From Saprospirales bacterium (lineage in GTDB: Bacteria > Bacteroidota > Bacteroidia > Chitinophagales > Saprospiraceae): DNA of 5,592 nucleotides. Both the position numbers and the translations under genes were made by a program. Positions within the stretch are counted from its first letter, which is position 1; the number at the start of each line of letters is the position of its first letter. Positions 1-4,116 of the stretch are shown here, in pieces. A model generated the notes under the pieces. The model ran no database searches and was not told the DNA's origin. It saw only the letters and a list, made by a program, of their open reading frames with translations. The stretch lies in the NCBI GenBank assembly GCA_003448025.1, contig DLXL01000102.1, positions 11,978 to 17,569 of the forward strand, read 5' to 3'.

Positions 1-253
1 CGGGCTTGTTTTTCATACCATTTCCCGTGGCGATACTGCTCACGTCCACGCTAACCGAAAATTTGGAGGCGGCCAGGTTTTTTTCATCAAAAACGATATC
101 GCCGGAGAATTTTTCAAACTTGCCTGCCGCATCTTTTCCGGCAAATTTGATGGCATAGCCGTCGGTGATTTGCCATTGAACGGCGTTAAAAGTGGTGAAT
201 GCGGAGGCCAGGAGTGTGAAAATGGCGAGGGCTGGAAACATTACTTTTTTCAT
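1..253 (-). CDS. YceI-family periplasmic protein, N-terminal part (cut by the left edge)
   Basis: Reading leftwards from an ATG at 253 gives 84 open codons that run off the window. The in-frame TAA two codons upstream (257-259) leaves this ATG as the start. Residues 1 to about 24 form a signal peptide: MKK, then a hydrophobic stretch ending in small residues. The mature part begins with a Trp-containing strand (VQWQITDGYAIKFAG), then a GKFEKFSGDIVFDEKN segment and a SVDVSSIATGNGMKN segment. This order matches the start of the YceI fold: the W-x-I strand, the G-x-F-x-x-F-x-G-x-I-x-F-D motif and the V-x-S-I-x-T-G motif. YceI proteins are lipocalin-like barrels that bind isoprenoid or other lipid ligands in the periplasm; the ligand and role here are unknown. 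About half of a typical YceI protein (roughly 180-190 residues) is visible. The gene lies downstream of the Crp/Fnr gene on the same strand, with its own candidate promoter and operator. Confidence 0.85.
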   Translation of the reverse strand, partial: MKKVMFPALAIFTLLASAFTTFNAVQWQITDGYAIKFAGKDAAGKFEKFSGDIVFDEKNLAASKFSVSVDVSSIATGNGMKNKP

Positions 254-283
254 TTCTTAATGCGTTTTAAATTGTGAAAAAAT

Positions 284-306
284 CTTTGTGATTTGATGAC
301 ACAAAG
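284..306. repeat. 23-base inverted repeat over the proposed YceI transcription start
   Basis: CTTTGTG at 284-290 is the exact reverse complement of CACAAAG at 300-306, with a 9-base spacer centred on 295. The right arm overlaps the proposed promoter box (302-309), and the repeat would span the transcription start and early 5' leader of the YceI gene. It could be a second protein-binding site (the TGTG/CACA halves recall CRP-type sites, although the spacing differs) or an mRNA hairpin. Seven-base arms in AT-rich DNA can occur by chance, so the function is open. Confidence 0.45.
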
Positions 307-309
307 GTG
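302..309 (-). promoter_or_regulatory. candidate promoter -7 box for the YceI gene
   Basis: On the minus strand this reads CACCTTTG, matching the Bacteroidota -7 consensus TAnnTTTG at five of its six fixed positions (C for the first T). It lies about 50 bases upstream of the YceI ATG, which would give a leader of about 45 bases. No clear -33 TTG element is present at the usual spacing, as might be expected of a promoter that needs an activator. If transcription starts near 298, the palindrome at 333-346 is centred about 41.5 bases upstream, the classic class II Crp/Fnr activator position. The start site is inferred. Confidence 0.35.
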
Positions 310-332
310 GCCGCACTCGCAGCCGCCATGCA

Positions 333-346
333 TTAATCTACATTAA
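333..346. promoter_or_regulatory. FNR-box-like operator, TTAAT-N4-ATTAA
   Basis: The sequence TTAATCTACATTAA is a perfect palindrome in its two five-base arms around a four-base spacer. It has exactly the geometry of the FNR box TTGAT-N4-ATCAA, with G changed to A in each half-site. It lies in the gap between a Crp/Fnr-family gene and the YceI gene, centred about 86 bases upstream of the YceI ATG. The simplest reading is that the neighbouring regulator binds here to control the YceI gene. That is an inference from geometry and position; AT-rich palindromes of this size can also arise by chance. Confidence 0.5.
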
Positions 347-374
347 GAAAGAAAAACAGCCTTATTTTTTGGCT
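347..374 (-). terminator. weak candidate terminator of the Crp/Fnr gene
   Basis: On the minus strand, AGCC (371-374) can pair with GGCT (358-361) across a 9-base loop that contains the stop codon. A T-rich run of about ten bases follows (complement of 347-356). The stem is only four perfect pairs, extendable past a bulged G, so termination would be weak. Some transcripts may read through into the YceI gene. Confidence 0.3.
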
Positions 375-937
375 TTATCGCCGCGCAATTTGCTCAAAGC
401 CTCCGGCGTGATGCCCAGATACGATGCAATCATCCGTTGCGGGACGCGCTGGGCGATGTTCGGGTAAGTTCCCAAAAAATGCTCGTAACGCTCCCAGGCA
501 GTAGCGCTCATCAGCATGATGATGCGTTTTTGGAGTACGGCAATGCGGTTGATAAGTTTTTCGGTGCCCGTGCCGAAAATTTGATAAACATCAAAACCTT
601 CTGCCGCCGCCTGACGGAGGTCGAATACTTCCACCTCGCTGTCTTCGAGCGCATCAATAAAAAGGTCAGACGCCGCATTGCGCAATTGCGTGGCGATATC
701 GGAGGCCATCCAACCCTCAGGGGCAAACATAAAAATGTGTTCTTTACCTTTTTCGTCGATAGAATAGCAGCGCAAACAGCCCTTTTTGACAAAATAGCCT
801 TTCGAGCTCATTTCACCTTTGCGCAGCAGGATCTGGCCTTTAGCGATGTTTTTGGTGCGAATTATTTGCCGGATTTTGTCAACTTGCTCCGCAGAGTACT
901 CGTTGTTTGCCAAAAGAATATCTGAAAATGACTGCAT
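362..937 (-). CDS. Crp/Fnr-family transcriptional regulator
   Basis: This 191-residue protein has the two-domain Crp/Fnr layout: a cyclic-nucleotide-binding-type beta-barrel (about 25-112), a long dimerisation helix (about 115-150), and a C-terminal helix-turn-helix (about 164-185, QRMIASYLGITPEALSKLR). The HTH carries E179, S182 and K183 where E. coli FNR has the base-contacting E209, S212 and R213. I do not see the Arg-Ser/Thr pair that binds cAMP in CRP, so cAMP is not a likely ligand. The only cysteines are C54 and C57 (GCLRC), so an FNR-type iron-sulfur cluster is not expected. The start is firm: the codon just before the ATG at 937 is an in-frame TAG. The gene is slightly short for the family because the DNA-binding domain ends soon after the recognition helix, as is common in Bacteroidota. 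The signal it senses cannot be told from the sequence; its likely target is the YceI gene downstream. Confidence 0.9.
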   Translation of the reverse strand: MQSFSDILLANNEYSAEQVDKIRQIIRTKNIAKGQILLRKGEMSSKGYFVKKGCLRCYSIDEKGKEHIFMFAPEGWMASDIATQLRNAASDLFIDALEDSEVEVFDLRQAAAEGFDVYQIFGTGTEKLINRIAVLQKRIIMLMSATAWERYEHFLGTYPNIAQRVPQRMIASYLGITPEALSKLRGDKAKK

Positions 938-1254
938 CTAAGCTGATAATTTTCTGCGAAATTATTGCAAATTACATCTTAATGAGATTCTGACGCCCTT
1001 TTTTCAGCCTCACCCGGGGCTTCTCCACTCCATAAAACCCCGACAAGAAAATCCCCAACCTGCTCTAAACTACCCTTTCGGGTTGTATTGCGCCCGGATT
1101 TGTGCTGTAGTTGGGCCAGGCCTATCACATATAATATTTTAACTATACGCATCGAATGAACCAAAATCAAAATTCGTTCTTAATATTAACACATTACCGA
1201 AAGTATAACTGTAAACCAGAAATCTACATCAACTTAAACCATTACATCGACATT
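938..1254. other. divergent non-coding gap between the regulator and the thioredoxin-fold gene
   Basis: This 317-base stretch should hold promoters for both flanking genes, but I find no perfect TAnnTTTG box on either strand. The best partial match for the regulator is TAATTTCG on the minus strand, about 20 bases before its ATG; for the plus-strand gene there is only an AT-rich patch around 1130-1145 with a TATAAT-like hexamer. Small features include ATTA-N5-TAAT at 971-983, a tetraloop hairpin ACCC-TTTC-GGGT at 1072-1083, and a TTAATATTAA palindrome at 1180-1189. The short open frames here (979-1170 minus, and the 33 codons from 1156) match nothing I recognise and look non-coding. Confidence 0.5.
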
Positions 1255-2472
1255 ATGAAAAAGTTTTTTGCCGCAATCCTGTTCGGCGCAACGGCCGTTG
1301 CGCTCAACGCACAAACTCCTCCTGAAGCGGTTATTGCCAGGGCAAACGCTCACATGGGAACCATACAAAAAGGTTCATTCCTACTGGATTCCCGGTTTAA
1401 ATTTTTCACGCGGACCGACACCCTGCAGCGAACGAACACCGTGTACTTTTTCAAGGATCCGCCTGTACCCGCTAAACTGGCGCGTTTTGTTACAATTGAT
1501 TCGGCGGGTGTGAGCGCTGCGTTCGATGGCACTACCCTGTTCAGGTTTTTACATGAGGAAAAAACCATAGAAACGATTCAGGCCACCTCGGAAGAGACCA
1601 TCTACAACGACCTCGACAATTTAAATATACTTAAAAATATTTCGTACCTTCATTTGCGTAAGAATAAGGGTCTAATCCATTTACTCCCCGACGACCTGCC
1701 CCTCTTCGAACAGGTAAACAACTCTTCCCGGCCCTATTTGAAATTGACCCGGCTCGATTCCTTCCCCAATCCGCTCAAATCAATCCCCTCCGACCCCGAT
1801 TTTTATCATCAAAAAATGGAGTTGCATATCGACCTTGCCAGCAACCATCTTTTTCAGGTGCAAAGCTGGGTATGGATGCTCGATGAAACCCAATACCACT
1901 CCATCGACATCGGCCCTGTGAAAAAACTGCCCGAAACTGCCCGTTTCGAAGACTATTTTCAACTTGATGAATGGCTGGCAAAAGGGTACAACCTTCTGGA
2001 TGTGGAAGCACTCCAGCCGGAAGACATGCAAGAACAGGAAACGGAAAAACCCCTGGTAGCGGCTGATTTTTCCTTGCAGGATTTGCAGGGCAAAACCCAC
2101 CGTTTGTCGGATCATAAAGGGTATGTATTGCTTGATTTTTGGTACCGCTCCTGCTACCCCTGTTTGAAAGCGATGCCTGTAATTGAACATATCCATCAAA
2201 AATACAAGGCTCGGGGCCTGGTCGTGTGGGGAGTCAACCCCACTGACCCCGATGCCGAAAAACTCCGAACATTTCTGGAAAAAAGGCTCATCAACTACCC
2301 TTCACTGATGGATACCGATGGGACCCTGACCGAAAACATGCTGGTTACGGGATTTCCGAGATTGTTTATTCTGGAAGCGCCGTCCGGCAAAGTCGTATTT
2401 GATCACCAGGGGTATTCCGAAGATCTGGAAGCGGCGCTGGAAAAGTTTCTCGACGAACACATGGGAAAATGA
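1255..2472 (+). CDS. exported TlpA/ResA-like thioredoxin-fold protein with a large N-terminal domain
   Basis: With the ATG at 1255 this is a 405-residue protein. An earlier in-frame ATG at 1156 would add 33 polar residues ahead of the signal peptide, so 1255 is preferred. Residues 1-19 form a signal peptide (MKKFFAAILFGATAVALNA), with likely cleavage before QTPP; no lipobox Cys is present. Residues about 20-260 form a beta-rich domain (FLLDSRFKFFTRTDTL, then paired strands such as KMELHIDLASNHLFQVQSW) that resembles LolA/LolB-like lipoprotein-sorting folds, though only loosely. A Glu-rich linker leads to a thioredoxin domain (about 268-405) with LLDFWYRSCYPCLKAMP, active-site C300 and C303 (CYPC), and the expected cis-proline P368 in GFPRLF. 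TlpA/ResA proteins act in the periplasm on protein thiols, for example in cytochrome c maturation or repair of unwanted disulfides; the partner here is unknown. The gene stands alone, divergent from the regulator and followed by a strong hairpin. Confidence 0.85.
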   Translation: MKKFFAAILFGATAVALNAQTPPEAVIARANAHMGTIQKGSFLLDSRFKFFTRTDTLQRTNTVYFFKDPPVPAKLARFVTIDSAGVSAAFDGTTLFRFLHEEKTIETIQATSEETIYNDLDNLNILKNISYLHLRKNKGLIHLLPDDLPLFEQVNNSSRPYLKLTRLDSFPNPLKSIPSDPDFYHQKMELHIDLASNHLFQVQSWVWMLDETQYHSIDIGPVKKLPETARFEDYFQLDEWLAKGYNLLDVEALQPEDMQEQETEKPLVAADFSLQDLQGKTHRLSDHKGYVLLDFWYRSCYPCLKAMPVIEHIHQKYKARGLVVWGVNPTDPDAEKLRTFLEKRLINYPSLMDTDGTLTENMLVTGFPRLFILEAPSGKVVFDHQGYSEDLEAALEKFLDEHMGK

Positions 2473-2513
2473 ACCCTTAGTGAAGGGCAATCATCCCATA
2501 ATTCTGCTAAAAC

Positions 2514-2542
2514 ACCGCGGCCGGCACTCAGCCGGCTGCGGT
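2514..2542 (+). terminator. strong GC-rich hairpin, likely terminator of the thioredoxin-fold gene
   Basis: ACCGCGGCCGGC (2514-2525) pairs with GCCGGCTGCGGT (2531-2542) over a five-base loop ACTCA: twelve pairs, one of them a G-U wobble, nearly all GC. It begins 41 bases after the stop codon of the upstream gene. The expected U-run is missing; only a looser AT-rich stretch follows (GATATTTATT at 2552-2561). It may therefore end transcription inefficiently, protect the mRNA 3' end, or act as a pausing site. The structure is certain; the terminator role is inferred from position. Confidence 0.55.
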
Positions 2543-2591
2543 TGATCCATAGATATTTATTGTAGCAGGTGCTATCTTGTATTCGGCAAAA

Positions 2592-2599
2592 TAGATTTG
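2592..2599 (+). promoter_or_regulatory. promoter-like box TAGATTTG
   Basis: This is a perfect match to the Bacteroidota -7 consensus TAnnTTTG, about 320 bases upstream of the desaturase ATG. No TTG lies at the usual 19-21 base spacing; the nearest (2577-2579) is too close. It would start transcription near 2603, just before the inverted repeat at 2610-2641. It is either a chance match or a second, distal promoter. Confidence 0.25.
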
Positions 2600-2609
2600 T
2601 TTGCAACAA

Positions 2610-2641
2610 CCTCATTCTTTGCAGCACATTGATGAATGAGG
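2610..2641. repeat. inverted repeat CCTCATTC-N16-GAATGAGG
   Basis: Two perfect eight-base arms (2610-2617 and 2634-2641) are separated by 16 bases, and the right arm is followed by CTTTTCC. This could be a weak hairpin terminator or attenuator just downstream of the promoter-like box at 2592-2599, or a protein-binding site. Nothing in the sequence decides between these. Confidence 0.4.
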
Positions 2642-2783
2642 CTTTTCCGTGGCGCCCGGTCTTCGCACTACAATAGTACCCCGGCATCCGACTGAACATT
2701 CCGATTCGACAGTGACCCGGAAGTACAGAGCCCTTAAAAGTAGATAAGCCAAAGGGAAGCGGTGAATAAGTGAAGTAAATGAT

Positions 2784-2791
2784 TAGTTTTG
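2784..2791 (+). promoter_or_regulatory. candidate promoter -7 box for the desaturase gene
   Basis: TAGTTTTG matches the Bacteroidota -7 consensus TAnnTTTG at every fixed base. A start near 2795 would leave a leader of about 118 bases before the desaturase ATG at 2913. The -33 element is poor (GGTG near 2761-2764 rather than TTTG). This is the better placed of the two boxes in the gap. Confidence 0.4.
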
Positions 2792-2912
2792 TGCCTCCCT
2801 ATCCCCCAATAAGGACGAGTGAACTGAATTACTGCTGCCGGGAATCCGGTGGCATTTCACCCGTAAAGTTTAAATCTGTCGCTTTTCAGCGCCAACAATC
2901 TTTCTTCCTTAC

Positions 2913-4019
2913 ATGGCGTTACTCAAGCCAATTCGTTTTGTCAGTCCCGATAAATCTCAGTTTCACCATACGTTACACTCGCGGGTAGATTCGTATTTCA
3001 AGGAAAACAACTTGTCCAAACACGCCAATGCCGCCGTCGTGGTCAAGTCCGTTATTTTGCTCTCCGCTTACCTGTTGCCGTTGTTTCTGATGTCGTGGTT
3101 TCAACCGGCTTTTGGCTGGTCTTTGGCATGTTGGGCCTTGATGGGCGTTGCCATGGCCGGTGTGGGCATGAGCGTTATGCACGACTCCATTCACGGAGCC
3201 TATTCGGCCAACCCGCGCATCAACGAACTGCTCGGATATTCGCTGGTACTGCTGGGTGGCGCCATCAGCAATTGGAAATATCAACATAACAACCTGCACC
3301 ACACCTTTACCAATATTACGCATTACGATGACGATGTGGCCGACAAACCAGGCTTGCGCTTTTCGCCGCACACGGAGGTGAAGCCCATTCACCGTTCTCA
3401 ATGGTGGCACGCTTTCTTTTTTTACTGCCTGACAACTCTGTATTGGGTAGTCGGAAAGGATTTTGTACAGTTTGTCCGCTATCGCCGAATAGGGCTCAAC
3501 AAAAACACGAATGCCCAAAACCGGGTGCTTTTAGCCCAAATCATCGGTGTGAAAATATTCTACTTATCCCTCTTTTTAGGCTTGCCCATAATGGCTGGAA
3601 TACCGTTATGGGAAGTGCTGGCCGGTTTTCTGCTGATGCATTTTATTTGTGGTGTCATCCTGACGGTCATTTTTCAACTGGCGCATACCGTGGAAGAGAC
3701 CACCCATCCGCTGCCCAATGAAATGGGCAATATTGAAAATGAATGGGCCATTCATCAGTTGCATACCACCGTCAATTTTTCGCGTAATAACCGCTTTTTA
3801 ACCTGGTATCTTGGCGGATTAAATTATCAGGTGGAGCACCATTTGTTCCCAAAAATCTGCCACGTGCATTACCCGCAAATAGCAAACATCGTGGAGCGCA
3901 CCGCTGCCGAATTCAATACTCCTTATCTGGTACACAAAACGTTTGGCCATGCCTTGCGTTCACATTTCGCCATGCTTCAAAAATTTGGCAGACAGCCGAT
4001 GGATGAAATGATGGGTTAA
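2913..4019 (+). CDS. membrane fatty-acid (acyl-CoA / front-end type) desaturase
   Basis: This 368-residue integral membrane protein has all three histidine boxes of the di-iron desaturase superfamily: HDSIH (90-94), HNNLHH (125-130) and QVEHH (306-310). A further conserved-looking His lies in FQLAHTVEE (258). Starting the third box with Gln rather than His is typical of front-end (delta-5/delta-6) and linoleoyl-CoA-type desaturases. Hydrophobic segments lie at about 42-62, 68-88, 105-118, 165-185 and 205-257. Such enzymes use O2 and two electrons to introduce a cis double bond into an acyl chain. No cytochrome b5 domain (HPGG motif) is fused, so the electron donor must be separate and is not encoded here. 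The ATG at 2913 is the first start after an in-frame TAA at 2871-2873. The family is clear; position specificity and substrate (acyl-CoA, ACP or phospholipid) cannot be read from the sequence. A role in membrane fluidity is likely. Confidence 0.92.
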   Translation: MALLKPIRFVSPDKSQFHHTLHSRVDSYFKENNLSKHANAAVVVKSVILLSAYLLPLFLMSWFQPAFGWSLACWALMGVAMAGVGMSVMHDSIHGAYSANPRINELLGYSLVLLGGAISNWKYQHNNLHHTFTNITHYDDDVADKPGLRFSPHTEVKPIHRSQWWHAFFFYCLTTLYWVVGKDFVQFVRYRRIGLNKNTNAQNRVLLAQIIGVKIFYLSLFLGLPIMAGIPLWEVLAGFLLMHFICGVILTVIFQLAHTVEETTHPLPNEMGNIENEWAIHQLHTTVNFSRNNRFLTWYLGGLNYQVEHHLFPKICHVHYPQIANIVERTAAEFNTPYLVHKTFGHALRSHFAMLQKFGRQPMDEMMG

Positions 4020-4040
4020 CCCTTGCAAGCTTAGTTCCTA

Positions 4041-4105
4041 AAAAACGGAAGGTTGTTTTTGGCGTCTGACTAGCGGTCAAACCCCAAAAGCAACCTTCCG
4101 TTTTT
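4041..4105. terminator. bidirectional terminator between converging genes
   Basis: The arm 4041-4062 pairs with 4084-4105 over 22 pairs, with a single T-G wobble (4056/4090). The outer 15 bases of each arm are exact reverse complements (AAAAACGGAAGGTTG and CAACCTTCCGTTTTT). The 21-base loop contains a further small hairpin, TGAC (4067-4070) with GTCA (4076-4079). Each strand ends the stem in a T-run: five T on plus, six on minus. The desaturase stop is 21 bases to the left and the T9SS-cargo stop 11 bases to the right, so one hairpin serves both genes. Confidence 0.92.
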
Positions 4106-4116
4106 CCTTATCTACA

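Larger units (their letters stand above)
2473..2912. other. 440-base non-coding gap with several hairpins and promoter-like boxes
   Basis: No convincing gene lies between the thioredoxin-fold stop and the desaturase start; open frames here are short, unrecognisable and mostly overlap the neighbours. Besides the features listed separately, there is a five-pair hairpin CCCTT-AGTG-AAGGG (2474-2487) directly after the stop codon and a near-perfect palindrome TAGCA-GG-TGCTA (2563-2574). A second CCCTT/AAGGG pair occurs at 2731-2756. The stretch could hold the desaturase promoter and leader, a small RNA, or decayed sequence. Confidence 0.5.

Noticed and set aside
437..925. 162-codon plus-strand open frame opposite the Crp/Fnr gene
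   Set aside because: It lies wholly antisense to a clear family member and its product matches no pattern I know.
971..983. ATTA-N5-TAAT as an autoregulatory site of the Crp/Fnr gene
   Set aside because: Arms are only four bases and the spacing differs from the TTAAT-N4-ATTAA site, so it is not distinguishable from chance in AT-rich DNA.
979..1170. 63-codon minus-strand open frame in the divergent gap
   Set aside because: Short, no recognisable motif, and it occupies the space needed for promoters of both neighbours.
1180..1189. TTAATATTAA palindrome as another regulator site
   Set aside because: It has the same half-sites but no four-base spacer, which a Crp/Fnr dimer requires; likely chance.
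1221..1229. AATCTACAT shared with the operator region (335-343), and a related ATCTACATTAA near 4110-4120
   Set aside because: Nine to eleven bases with no symmetry outside 333-346, and the last copy covers a stop codon; probably coincidence.
1156..1254. N-terminal extension of the thioredoxin-fold protein from an in-frame ATG at 1156
   Set aside because: It would place 33 polar, Asn-rich residues ahead of a textbook signal peptide beginning at 1255; the region has the composition of a leader rather than coding sequence.
2403..2699. 98-codon minus-strand open frame over the end of the thioredoxin-fold gene and the gap
   Set aside because: Overlaps a well-supported gene, contains the strong hairpin, and has no recognisable domain.
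2779..2988. 69-codon plus-strand open frame entering the desaturase in another frame
   Set aside because: It overlaps the desaturase N-terminus, contains no motif, and would include the likely desaturase promoter.
2973..3518. 181-codon minus-strand open frame opposite the desaturase
   Set aside because: Antisense shadow of a strongly supported coding region; no domain recognisable.
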